64,000 nt of DNA from Terfezia claveryi (taxonomy: Eukaryota > Ascomycota > Pezizomycetes > Pezizales > Pezizaceae): contig WHUX01000032.1 in NCBI GenBank assembly GCA_015179025.1, forward strand, positions 248,001 to 312,000. Direction: 5' to 3'. Made by a program: the position numbers and the translations under genes. The notes under the pieces were generated by a model that had not been told where the DNA came from, did not search any database, and worked only from the letters and a program-made list of their open reading frames with translations. Positions 47,142 through 57,445 of this stretch are shown here, in pieces (position 1 is the stretch's first letter; every line of letters starts with the position of its first letter).

Positions 47142-49022
47142 TCCAACATGGAAAGTGATACGTAGCATTATCTACCCCGAAATTAAGTGCGATAGATTCG
47201 CCCCTCTCTTCCCTGTCCTTATTTTGCATCTGGGCTAGGCATGTTCATATTTTTTTGTTCTTTATTTCATCTCAGAAAGGGCTGGCTGAAGCATACTTTT
47301 ATATTTTTCCCAGCCTTTTACTGCATACACATCAGCCTACAAACAAGCCATGGATGTATACTCCTCTCCGTTTGCTTTTCTTCGCCTACATTGAGTTATT
47401 TTTCGGAATACGGGGGTGGATCTTTTGGGTTAGGCGGCAGGAAGTTATTTGATTCCAGCAGCAGTTCGAAGCGGAAACGCTACTTGAGCTACATTAATAT
47501 CCTGTTATCGTTACGCTACTACTAACCACTATACTTCTGTGGACGTAGGTTTTCCATTTAACTTTCAACACCCTCTTTGGTATCCTTTCTTTGTTTCTTC
47601 TTCCTTTATGAGCTGTGCAGTTCATGATATGGTAACTATTAACTGTGTGTTCCTTTTTTTTTTCATTTATACCTTACGACAGAGTAATTGCTCAATTTGC
47701 AACACGCACACATTAATGTTGTGTGCTGGGTGGAGATTAATGTTTTCATGACCACATATTTATAGACTAGTGGAACTATTGGGTATGCTTGTCTCTCGCG
47801 ATCTTGGACACTGTGGTGTGGAGATGGATGGCTTGGGTCTAAGAAGCCGGTAGTTGTAGCTGGAATATGAACAAAGGAAGAAATATACAACGATAATTAA
47901 CTAAATTCTAGGCTTGAAGAATTGATTTATTTCCCTCTCAGTCCCTCAAAATTCCTGCATTGTGAGGAAATTTGTATTGGACTATTCGATGATGCTTTCG
48001 GCGAAGTAAAGTTACTTTGGGCGTATGAATTCTTTTTTTTGGGGGGGAGGAGGAGGTGAATAGGCTAGCTACTTAGACAAGCCAGAAATGGGATTCTCAT
48101 CATTACCAACAACAAAGAAAATTCGACCAATTACCAAAACTTGTTTGCCAAAAAAGCTTGCTGCCCGAGACTTTTTATGAGGGGGAGGTTGTTGTATGGG
48201 TTAGGGGGAGCTGGGGCAGCTTCAGTTGTATATAACTAAGTAGCTAGCTAGTACTAGATCTTTGCGGCTATATCAACTACCGGAATTGAGATTGATCTTC
48301 ATGCTTAGGATGTGATGAAAGCAGTGGAATATATGCAGTCTCGCTCCGAACGGATTGGGTCTCGGCTAAGCTCGTGAGATTCGGAGACGATACTTACTAT
48401 ACATAATTGCAGTAGAGTAGGACAGCAAGGGTAAGTACCAGTAATGAAAATTCATGGTTGTCAGGTTGCACTACCTCTTGACACCCATAGCTGCATCGCA
48501 GGTGGCTGGAATGGGCATGCTTATGGCCTGCAGATCATCTAATCAATCTTTTTTGTCACCTTAATCTGTGCTTTGTCTCCTTTCTCACCTCAATGTAACT
48601 TGGACAACCTAGTAGCGGCAAGACAAAACGGGTAATATAAATATACAAGTCCAATTCTCTTAGACCAAAAAAAAAAGGAAAACTCTACCTAACAAAAGCA
48701 TAGATTAAAGGCGCTGTCCAGGCTCTGCCACGTTGTATTCTCCACCTCTCCGAGTGGCCCCATCTCCAAGTGTAGGGATAGTCTGATATTGACAAGAGTA
48801 GAACATAGTGCAGCTCGAGACGAGAGTAAGCTAGCCGCAGATGTTGGTGGGTGGTGAAGCACTTCAGCCTAGCAGCTCTTTACCCTGTTTGCAGCAAATA
48901 CCGGCACCACTCATAAGAAAAAACATCAAACAAAAAACAGGTCGAAACAAGAAATGTATAAGGTCCAAGAAAAGCCGAAGAAAGATATCCCCTCCTTACC
49001 ACCCTCGTCCTCTCTAACTATG
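47142..49022. other. Intergenic region; no gene seen
   Basis: ORFs at 47241-47525 and 47539-47751 are hydrophobic chance frames in T-rich DNA. GGGGGGGAGGAGG lies at 48041-48054. Nothing recognisable is present. Confidence 0.5.
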
Positions 49023-50242
49023 CTATTCCTCATACATCGTTTTTCTCCCGCCAGCAAACCTCGGTAGCAGTGGGGCCTGTGATGCTACTAAAATTCCGCT
49101 ACTCCCAGGTCTCGCTGTTGAGACTGCACCTCCTGCATTAATTCCAGGTAATAGATTCTCTCTATTTCCCGCCAACGGGCTGTGCTTGATTCGGAGATTT
49201 GAACGGAATATCAACTCGTACTTCCCACCACCATACACAAGCTGCTCCCAATCTTCCTTGCATATGAATCCATCAGCATTCATATCCCGTGCCCAGAAAG
49301 TTGTTTCTCCCGGGTAAGGGACGGCTTCAAGATCTCGGATCAGACTGAGGCATGTAGAGAGTTTGTCACATAAGGACTATTGGTTGGTTCAGATTAGCTG
49401 TGGGGCCTTTGAGAATAGTGGAGCATGCAGCATGGATGGGTATGGAATGGGTATTCAGAATCAAAGAGGGAAAGACATACCCGCCATGTCCTGCAACAGT
49501 CCAATGGCAACACAAACTGCCACGAATACCCCCCAATGTTATCCACATCGACAAAACTGCACCTCAGAATGATATTATTAAGGGCGTTATATTGAGGAGG
49601 TGGATCGGGGGCATGTTGATTGTCTGGCATCTGAGTAATACTCTGTCTGTTTCTGAGCTCACAGCTACGGCAGCTAACCGAAGGGACAGAACTAAAATCT
49701 CTTAAAGGTGCTCGTAGGCTTGGTGTTTCTGGTTGTGATGAAACTCTTGTATTCGGTGGAATTTGCAATCGTGGTGGCCTTAAGCGTATAGCTTGCGGGT
49801 GTGGTGAGCCGGGGTGTCCGTGGGAGTGAACTTGAGTCTCACTCCTGAGGTTGGGATTACCTAGGTTGAAAGCAAGGTGTTCAGGTCGTTCGATCTCGAT
49901 ATAAGGAGGGGGTCCGGTATTGCGCGCTATGCTGACCAGTTTCCTCTCCGTGCTTTGGTATATGGCGTTTTTCGCGAGCTCACTCGAAGCTGCCTCCTTT
50001 GATAGTTCGAGGAGCGGGCTATTGAAGATAAGTGGCTGTAGATGGTTAAAGATGAAGTAGTATATATGATGTAGATGCACTGAAGTGATTTCGTGTTTGT
50101 GGTGGATCGGAAGACGTTGTAGAACGAAGGTCGTGAGTTTCTGCTGAGAGAGCTGGCTGTGTGCTGTGCCTGAAGGTGCCTCTGCTGCTACCGGATTGAG
50201 TAGTACCTTTATCCGGAAGCCCCAGAACGTTAATAATCGTGC
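49023..50242 (-). CDS. Hypothetical protein with possible ubiquitin-like C-terminal domain; 5' end unresolved
   Basis: Two exons on the minus strand join in frame: about 50242-49481 and 49376-49023, with an intron (GTATGT...CAATAG) at 49377-49480. The C-terminal part, VLPLDCCRTWR|SLCDKLSTCLSLI and FICKEDWEQLVYGGGKYEL, resembles the ubiquitin-like fold attached to many fungal multidomain proteins (CRTW and W-E-x-L-V-x-G landmarks). Upstream is a disordered Pro/Ser-rich region (PPPRLQIPPNTRVSSQ, DPPPQYNALN) and an alpha-helical N-terminal part. The open frame has no ATG before an in-frame TGA just upstream of 50250. The 15-bp micro-insertion at 50239-50253 falls exactly at this end, so either an upstream exon is missing or the 5' end is damaged. 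Function unknown. Confidence 0.5.
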
Positions 50243-50262
50243 CAACCAGACTATTAATAATC
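50230..50262 (-). repeat. 15-bp micro-insertion with 9-bp direct repeats TTAATAATC
   Basis: TTAATAATC (50230-50238), GTGCCAACCAGACTA (50239-50253), TTAATAATC (50254-50262). The flanks are identical over 9 bp, as left by a transposase making 9-bp staggered cuts. The insert is one arm of the hairpin element at 32651-32697. Confidence 0.85.
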
Positions 50263-51521
50263 AGTCAAGGTAACCGAGCAATGACGTTTCTAGATAACAT
50301 CAAGCGATAGAAGCTCAACGTTGTAATCCAACACCATAATCCAACGCCGTAATCCAACACCATGTAAAATGTAAATTGCGACCAAACTCACCAAAGACCT
50401 CTACCCTGAATGTTTGCTCTCTGTTTTCTGTCAGTCGTCAATCGTCGAATCTGCGTCTTTTGATGACAACCTGCGGGAATTCAACGATGGCCAATAGGAT
50501 CATTCGCTCCGATCCCTAAACTAAGATCAAATGAGAGTTCGTAACCGTGCATCATGAAAAGAGCTGAAGTTTGATACCTGTCATGACGCAGAGATTCCAA
50601 TTGAATCTTCTGCAGTTGTCCCGATACTAGCAACCCACAGATAAGCTGATGTAGTCAGTAGGGCGGTGGAGAAAATGATGTGTAAAGATAAAGATTGGGT
50701 GTTACACAAAACGTGACCGATATCAGGTATGTTGGATAATTCATCGTTAAGTTGTGTTCATTATTTATCTGACGGATTTTGGTTGGCTGGAGTCATATCC
50801 CCGGCACGACGGGTTAACCCCATCTTCAAGATTGCGGGGGTTGACTTTAGCCTAGTCTGGTTCCGGCTTGCCCAACATACAGTACTTATATACCAGACCA
50901 TACATGTTATATATTGATACTCTTACAACTAATTCATTTCAGGCCCAGGCAACAGGTTATAATTGAAATGGTCGGGGTTTTGGTTCACAATGAAGAGCTG
51001 TACAGTATTGAAATTATTCACACGACCACAGCTTTTTTGATATGATATTATGGAGTATTGATGTAATCATTTTTTCTGGCCGGTAATGCCTAGTCTGGTT
51101 GGCACAATCCCCTCCACAGGGTAATGCCACGGTATTCCCAATCGACTACCAATCGACATTAATGTCAAGACTTCCGATCATGCAAATATTTGGAATATTG
51201 CAGTTACGAAATTTTAATGTAGGACACGATTGACGGAGGCAGGAAGAGCTAGGATCTATCGACGCACCAATTCCAGGAAAAAACTTGTTTTTCTATACTC
51301 CAAGATATATATGTTGTACAAGGACCAAGATGCAAACGCTCCAACAAAAAAGGAAAAAAAAGGAAATTAATACAAAGCCCCAAGGCCCAAAAACAACCAA
51401 TGGGAATATAGCAACGCATTTCCATGTCAGATTCCTCCCATAAGAGGCCTATCCATCTTGATTCCTAGGTGTTCTCATTTTGTATACCAGAACAGCTCCT
51501 AGCCTTCTCCCTCAAAAGAGC
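50263..51521. other. Intergenic region with micro-insertions; no gene seen
   Basis: It contains TAGTCTGGTTCC (50853-50864) as a partial arm and the 29-bp micro-insertion at 51091-51119. A short tandem, GTAATCCAACACC/GCC, lies at 50320-50365. ORFs here have no recognisable domain. Confidence 0.55.
51082..51128 (+). repeat. 29-bp micro-insertion with 9-bp direct repeats GGTAATGCC
   Basis: GGTAATGCC (51082-51090) and GGTAATGCC (51120-51128) flank 29 bp that begin TAGTCTGGTTGGCAC, the exact complement of the arm at 50239, and end AATCCCCTCCACAG. The orientation is opposite to the 50239 and 56079 copies. Confidence 0.85.
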
Positions 51522-51644
51522 CTACTTGAAGCAGTTGATGCCACAGAGCCTGAACCTCGCATATGGCCTGGCACCATGTCGGTTGGCAGCGACGCCAACA
51601 CCGAAGCGGCGGCGGTTGAGGCCCTTGCTGTATGTGAAAGGCAT
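51522..51644 (-). CDS. Candidate small basic protein, 40 residues
   Basis: The minus-strand ORF MPFTYSKGLNRRRFGV... ends RLCGINCFK. It is rich in Arg and Gly, and its codons are GC-rich at third positions (GGC, CGC, GTC, AAC, AAG), unlike the AT-rich surroundings. An acceptor-like TTTTTCACAG lies about 50 bp upstream on the same strand, which would suit a 5'-UTR intron or an upstream coding exon. I do not recognise it. It could be a small free-standing gene or the last exon of a gene whose upstream exons I cannot see. Codon bias is the main support. Confidence 0.4.
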   Translation of the reverse strand: MPFTYSKGLNRRRFGVGVAANRHGARPYARFRLCGINCFK

Positions 51645-53742
51645 GCGGAGTAGGTTTATTTGGACGTGTTAAGTGAAATAAGTTGGGTATCTGTGAAAAA
51701 GACGTCAGTAAAGTACTCCCACAATTAAAACAATGAATGGGCTTACATATGAGTAGTTATCCACCGATAAATAAAGTATGAACGTTACTTAGGTACATGT
51801 AGCTTGATAAGAATGGTTTATATGTTCTCGAGCCACATCGCATACTATATTATATAACTTAGGGTCCATGACGTTTATGTATCCGATCAAGCTTTCAGAT
51901 TGCCAAGACTGAACGTCATTCCCGTAAGCACAGGGATACCAGGTACGTCATCCAAAAACCGGTTGAATATCTTATTCCTACGTTTCCCTGGGAATTGAGA
52001 TATATGAATATTAATAGAGTACTTAAATTTTTTCGTGAGGGATTCCTGATAGTCCCTAGAACTGACACTAGTCATGGGTGTTGTCCTAGACAGAATGATG
52101 TTGAATTATAAGTTGGCAGGGCGTGTTTCAACGTTCAGCTCTGATATTCAGCGGGCTCAATCTCCCAAGCGACCCAATCACAGCTGACTCGCGGACATGA
52201 ATGCATCGGATGCGGAAGCATTGAGAGTTGATTTGCTTTTTCTCTTTTATCTCATACATATGTAAGTACTAGATGTCTCATTGTAAAGCGTAGTTGTAAA
52301 TGTGTATAAGGAAGGCAGATAACCCATAATCCCACTTTGCACGACATTCTTCGTGTTTGATATGGCCCATGTTTCTCAATTCTCGTCTGTGCCGACAGTC
52401 CAAATCTGGGACCATGTAATCGTTTACCCTGAACTTATTTCGCTCCACTTTAACCTTTGCATGTACCCATTTGGTATCACCACTACACAATGAGCATTCT
52501 TGGAGAGAGCTTCCTTCTGGTACATAGTCAGAAGATCAGGTGGATGGGCCCTAGCATCCCTCGAACCGACTGTCTCAACATATGACACTGTAATGATATA
52601 TTCTCAACCTCCATGTGATTGGCTTCCTTATATGTGTATATAGTCCTCTCCCGCCTCGAAATTTTGCCTTGCATCCTTGTAGATGGTATTCAGGGTAACG
52701 AAATCATGGTACTCCCTTGACTTTAGGTTAGCTTTTATTGTCGACTCAAGGTACCCGAAACACGCGCTCGGCGTTGCTATTTAAGGTAGTTAGTACCAAA
52801 TGAAACCGCGCGGCCCCAAACCGATACTATCCCCGACACTCCCTTTCCAACTTCACCCTTCTAACCAAGCACCTTCACCTCCCGCTCTGCTCTCCCTCTG
52901 CCCTCCAGAACTACATAATCCTCTACCAAACCCCATCCACCCTTGAACCTCACTCAAACTCACCCCCACATACATTACATCTACAGTTTCCCAAATCTCC
53001 TCCTTCTTCTCGGACCTCAAACCGATCTCGAACTTGCCATACGACGGGGCCTTGAGTGGGGCGAATTTGCAGGCCCAAACGGAAATGCGTTAGCTGAAGG
53101 GGGAGGAATGGGTTCATGAGCCAGAGGGTTGATATACAGATTGCAGGGGCGTAAGGGTGAAGAATATACAGGCGCAGGTCAAATGCAGAGGGCTTGGCGG
53201 AGCTGGAGGAGTGGTTGGAAAAGTAGTTGGAGGAGGTGTGAGAGCTGGCTAAATTGAGGAGCTGTAATTGAGGGTAATGGATTAAATTCGATGATTATAC
53301 TACGGCAATGTAGGTTCTCTTGCCCTTTTTGAACTTTATAAAACACGATATTGAGAATTGAGGGGCTTTCTTGGGACTTGATATGCGCATGAATTTTCTC
53401 GATAGTTGAAGAGGGTTGGAAAAGAAAATATGTAGTGAGGGAAGTAACTTCTCGTTTGTATCAAGAATCACAGCCGGGGAGTGTTTTTCAATCTAAACTA
53501 TTCATTGCAACCTAGGAACCAACAGGAAGGCAATGTAATTAGAAAAAGTTAAAGTCTTTGCTTCAGCAAGACCCGGGTATCATTTTCCATCTTCCCAATC
53601 GATGTGGCAAGTTCATCGTATCTAACAATAGCCTCATAACACCGTTGGCTTAGAAGATAAAGTAGGTATAATCGCAAAGAGCCTAACCAAGCTTGTAACT
53701 CTCCTCACGTGCTTCTATAGGGTATACAAGAAATCGGGCCTA
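51645..53742. other. Intergenic region; possible relic at 52780-53250
   Basis: The DNA at 52800-53250 is C-rich then G-rich, unlike the AT-rich surroundings, and reads ISSFFSDLKPISNLPYDGAL and SGANLQAQTEMR before a stop. This could be an unrecognised coding relic. ORFs at 51887-52490 on the minus strand show nothing recognisable. Confidence 0.4.
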
Positions 53743-55912
53743 TAGTATGACCGTGTTTAGCTTTCTTCTTACATATACTGCATCAAGTGGATCGTGCATA
53801 CCTCTTATCACCCAATGCCCAATTTGCTGGTGATCCAAGCCTTGTACCCAGTAATCTCTCTCACCATTGATACGCCTCTCGTTCTCCGCCCTCAACAAGA
53901 ACAATTGGAGGATGGACCCGACAAGCAGGCCAATAGTCAAATATCTAAGAACCACAGCATGACCAAGGGTGTAATGTGGTGCGTCTTTGCCTCGGTATAC
54001 ATTTGAACTCATCTAGAAATCTAGTAAGTTGCTATTTTCCCTACTTACATGAGGTACTTACCACTCCGTTCAAGTTTCCCCAGTCAATAACAATTCCCAA
54101 GGTGACTCCTTGCTTGTAAACACCCTCTACGTTGTTACTAACCCAGGCGAGTGTATTAGGGATACAAGGGTATATCCCCAACGCGCCCAAGAAAACCGCC
54201 ACATATCTGAGTGCTATGCTGCGACTGCCCAGCAATATAGAAAATCCAAGAACAGCAAGAAGCGAGGTGCCAATGTTGAATATACCACGTTTGTTGTACT
54301 TATCCGCCAACCACCCAATGATGATGGTCAAGAGACAAGCTGCAGCATATGGAGGGACGGAAAGGAGTTGGGCTTTGGTGCTTGTGTATCCAAGCTCCTT
54401 GATGATGCTTGCGGCACAATGAGATTCTTAGCACTTTTGATAAAGGATTGGGATCGTACCGTCAACTCCCATATCAAACAACCAGTGTAGGTCTTCCAAT
54501 ATACTTCGAACTGTCCAACATGTACTAGCCTGTTGGTCTTCCTTCAGACACGTGATCACTCGTCGCCTGTCGTCGACATTGAGGAAAGTGGCGTCATCTG
54601 GAAAGTCGACTACCATCCAAAAAGAGGCAATTCCGATAAGAGCTGTAGCAATTCCCTCAAGTATCTAGACCAGTTATGTCAGAACTGGAGCAGTCATATA
54701 GAGATACCGTAGACCTTACGAATATCCAAGCCCAACCTCTTTTACCAACCAATACCATCCATTCTGGCAATCGCAGCAGCAAGAAGACCACCAAAACTAC
54801 CGCTCACGGCTGCTGCAGAGAACTGAGCTGGACCGTAAATATGTTGTTCTATATAAATAAAGAATAACTAGGTTACGAAAATAGCAGCACGGATACCGAA
54901 CTCTCTTCGCTCGTACCAGCATGAAAGATAGTAGGTGACACCACTGAAACACAGAGTCAGAATCTCATCGTGATCATAGGCTTCAAATGGCAACTGACGG
55001 GAAAAGACTCTAACAATTCCAAAAATCGAGAATTAGCAACTATCTCGCCTTAGCGAACAAAGAGAGGGGGGCTAAAAACATACTGCTTCAGTGAGCCCCA
55101 AGAACCACCTAGCTGCCATCAACCCACTGTAGTTCTGTACAGAACCCATGAATATCATGGTTAATCCCCATAGAACCTATGTCCCAGTGCAATCTGTGAG
55201 CTGTCATGCAGCAGTGATTCTTGGCTGAAATTTCTCTACTAACCATAATCAAAGAAACAAAAATTCTTTAGATGAATGACTTAGTGCGTGTCCTAAGCAC
55301 ATCCGGAAATTGGTCCTCAATTAACGTACCTTGGTCTCATCCGCTTCAATAAGACGTTTGACACTGGCTCAAATAAACTGTATGATACGAAAAATATGCT
55401 CAAGCATGCATTATACTGCCAATGTGTCATGTGTAGGTCATCAATAAGGCCTTTCGATTTTTCCCATTTCCCTTGCTTCTGTTAGCTCAATGTAAGCTAA
55501 CAGATGGATATACTGTACCAGCTCACGATGTTGGTTCCTAATGTGAGGAGTTGAGTTAGATAAAAACAATTAGGCATGCTAGATATAGTACTCACTGTCC
55601 AAAAATGACGTGAGATAGGGTAAGCACAGCTGCAACTCTTGGTTAAGCAATTGCATGGCACATCAAGATTTGTTTATGCCACGGATTAACATACCCAAGG
55701 AATAAGCCCCATATCAAGCTTTTTTACTAGGCCTTTATCCTATAAAGAGGTAAGCATCATTTTTTCAGAAATGTAGATCAAAGACAGAGATAACTACAAT
55801 TGCCTCCCTTTCCTCCGGTGACAAGTGCGCATCGAGGTCTAATATTACGATGTTCTCATGACCCTTCTCGTCGACCAAAGCTGAATCACTCGTAGGGCTC
55901 ATCATTTTCAGG
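53743..55912 (-). pseudogene. DAL5-family MFS transporter (allantoate/nicotinate-permease type), probably broken
   Basis: Minus-strand exons follow the Dal5 anion:cation symporter family: MMSPTSDSALVDEKGHEN, DKGLVKKLDMGLIPW, KIEGLIDDLHMTHWQYNACL, NYSGLMAARWFLGLTEA, YLSCWYERREFGIRAAIF|FSAAAVSGSFGGLL, ILEGIATALIGIASFW, FPDDATFLNVDDRRRV, IIKELGYTSTKAQLLSVPPY, LGALGIYPCIPNTLAWVSNN, VTLGIVIDWGNLNGVV|MSSNVYRGKDAPHYTLGH. Many introns splice cleanly, so the decay is recent. Defects are a one-base frameshift in MDGIG/GKRGWAWIF (about 54755), replacement of the conserved MGxDGxLYAFSLFLP block by a sequence with a stop (about 54430-54465), and loss of the FLDRTNIG motif near the N-terminus. Missed introns could explain one of these, hardly all. 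Confidence 0.7.
55105..55640 (-). repeat. Segment of the MFS gene duplicated at 56833-57415
   Basis: The DNA from the CTGCCATCAACCCACTGTAG end to CACTGTCC...GTGAGATAG matches 56833-57422 with moderate divergence and small indels. It encodes the KIEGLIDDLHM to SGLMAA part of the transporter. Confidence 0.75.
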
Positions 55913-56069
55913 GCTGCAATTCCTTAACTTGTTATGATATGCGATAAACACGCGCAAGTCGAGACAGTAGTGATCCGAGTCCCAAAACCTTAGAAAACCA
56001 GTTGAGAGTGGGCATTTCAAAGTGGCGCTGCAGGCTGTAAATCTTGCATATTTTCTCGGTTGACTTGCT

Positions 56070-56102
56070 AGCGTAAACGTGCCAACCAGACTAAGCGTAA
56101 AC
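56070..56102 (+). repeat. 15-bp micro-insertion with 9-bp direct repeats AGCGTAAAC
   Basis: AGCGTAAAC (56070-56078), GTGCCAACCAGACTA (56079-56093), AGCGTAAAC (56094-56102). The insert is identical to that at 50239-50253 but with a different 9-bp flank, so the two are independent events. Confidence 0.87.
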
Positions 56103-56184
56103 CAGGGTTAAGATCACTCCGGAAGTATGCGAAGTTCATTCGTCATTTCATGTATGTGGAGCGGTCGCGGGTACGTCCGATACT

Positions 56185-56274
56185 GTACCGCATTATCTTA
56201 GAATGAAGAACCCCTGTCTCTCCAAACAAAAATGCGGTAGAAACAAGGCTCTTCATTCTGAGATAATGCGGTAC
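56185..56274. repeat. 90-bp inverted repeat with 26-bp arms
   Basis: GTACCGCATTATCTTAGAAT plus GAAGAA (56185-56210) is complementary to 56249-56274 at 24 of 26 positions, around a 38-bp centre. It could form a cruciform or be a small MITE. A clear target duplication was not seen. Confidence 0.75.
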
Positions 56275-56314
56275 TCAAACAGTGCTAGTCCACCGGTACC
56301 TGATTTGCCTTGCC

Positions 56315-56370
56315 CCCCACACCGTGCCCCACACCGTGCCCCACACCGTGCCCCACACCGTGCCCCACAC
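56315..56370 (+). repeat. 12-bp tandem repeat CCCCACACCGTG, 4.7 copies
   Basis: Four exact 12-bp units (56315-56362) are followed by a partial CCCCACAC. The unit is in frame with ORFs on both strands but no gene is supported. It lies between the 90-bp inverted repeat and two palindromes, GTGGTACTGTACCAC (about 56387-56401) and GCTAGGTACAATACCTAGC (56404-56422). Confidence 0.9.
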
Positions 56371-56446
56371 TCGCAACGGCGCGAAGTGGTACTGTACCAC
56401 CAGGCTAGGTACAATACCTAGCTTCATACTCTGTACGCTCCACCCC

Positions 56447-56640
56447 TGTGCCTTTCTGATGCCTGTATGCAGCTGACTAGACACAAGGAATTTGAAATAC
56501 CATAGACTTTAATGCTAGAATCCACGCCATTACAGTATATGCCTGGCTTGTACAATGATGCATTGGAAGCGGGGAGGCAACCCATGAAGTGCTCTTTCGT
56601 GATCACTTCCATAATACTAAGCACTGAACTAAGCGGATGA
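56447..56640 (-). repeat. Unidentified segment duplicated at 58600-58790
   Basis: On the minus strand it reads LSSVLSIMEVITKEHFMG to VSCIQASE. The second copy reads LSRVLTVLEFDNERTLYG to VNCMQTSE. The two share spacing and many residues. I do not recognise a family. Its place upstream of the MFS gene in both units suggests a formerly adjacent gene or a shared promoter region. Confidence 0.55.
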
Positions 56641-56832
56641 GCTTGGGCTATGCACCTGCAGGAAGTCCAGAAATCAACGGTAAGGTTAATGATACTGTAA
56701 CTTTGTATAAAAAATTCCAAGCAATCCTAGTGGTAGCGAACTCTGTTCGCTTGTACCGGGAAAAAAACCCTATAAGCTCGAGAATCTCGACTTGGCGAAG
56801 GTTAATAACATACAATCCCAAGAAACATTTTA

Positions 56833-57422
56833 GCTGCCATCAGCCTGCTGTAGTTCTATAAGAAACCCATGAATGTCATCGTTAATTCCCATAGAATCCA
56901 TTGTCCAGTGAGATCTGTGAGTGAATGAAGTAATTTGATTTTTGGCTACAGTTTCTTTACTAATCATAATCAAAAGAATATAAATTCTGTAGATGGATGA
57001 TTTCGTACGTGTTTCAAGTACATATAAGTTCTCCCTTACCGAATGTAGTAATATCCGGAGATTAGCTCTGAAGTCGAGACTCTTGTATACACATAAAAGG
57101 CCTCGAGGCGGATGGATCCCAGGCAAGTACATATAGAATATACGATGCTCAGGTCTTATAGTACATCGAAAAATTGGACGTATCTTGGTCCAATAAGACC
57201 CGGAAAATATGCCCAAGCAGGCATTATACTGCCCTTGTGACATGTGTAGGTCATCAATGAGACCTTCAATTTTCGCATTTCTCTTGCTCAGGGTAGCTAG
57301 CAGATGGGTATACTGGCTCACGCTGTTGGTTCCTAAATGCACGGAGTTGCATTAGATAATGATGACAAAAAATTTGAGCATGCTTGATATAGCACTCACT
57401 GCCCAAGAATGGTATGAGATAG
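56833..57422 (-). pseudogene. Second, more decayed fragment of the DAL5-type MFS transporter
   Basis: It reads SKRNAKIEGLIDDLHMSQGQ and YNACLGIF, matching the first copy (KIEGLIDDLHMTHWQYNACL), then loses frame. DNA similarity extends through the following intron and exon to the SGLMAA block. The rest of the gene is absent. Together with the upstream segment at 58600 it forms a degraded copy of the unit at 53743-56640. Confidence 0.7.
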
Positions 57423-57445
57423 TTGGCACCAGACTAATGAGATAG
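57414..57445 (+). repeat. 14-bp micro-insertion with 9-bp direct repeats ATGAGATAG and an empty paralogous site
   Basis: ATGAGATAG (57414-57422), TTGGCACCAGACTA (57423-57436), ATGAGATAG (57437-57445). The duplicated copy of this DNA has a single GTGAGATAG (55610-55618) and no insert, showing the intact pre-insertion state. The insert ends ACCAGACTA like the other copies but has TTGGC where they have GTGCCA. Confidence 0.85.

Noticed and set aside
50239..51105. An 867-bp DNA transposon bounded by GTGCCAACCAGACTA inverted ends
   Set aside because: Each end has its own complete and different pair of 9-bp direct repeats (TTAATAATC and GGTAATGCC), so these are two separate short insertions, not the ends of one element. 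The shared AATC at the outer edges is coincidental.
56315..56370. CRISPR-like array
   Set aside because: Units are contiguous 12-bp copies without spacers, and the organism is a fungus.
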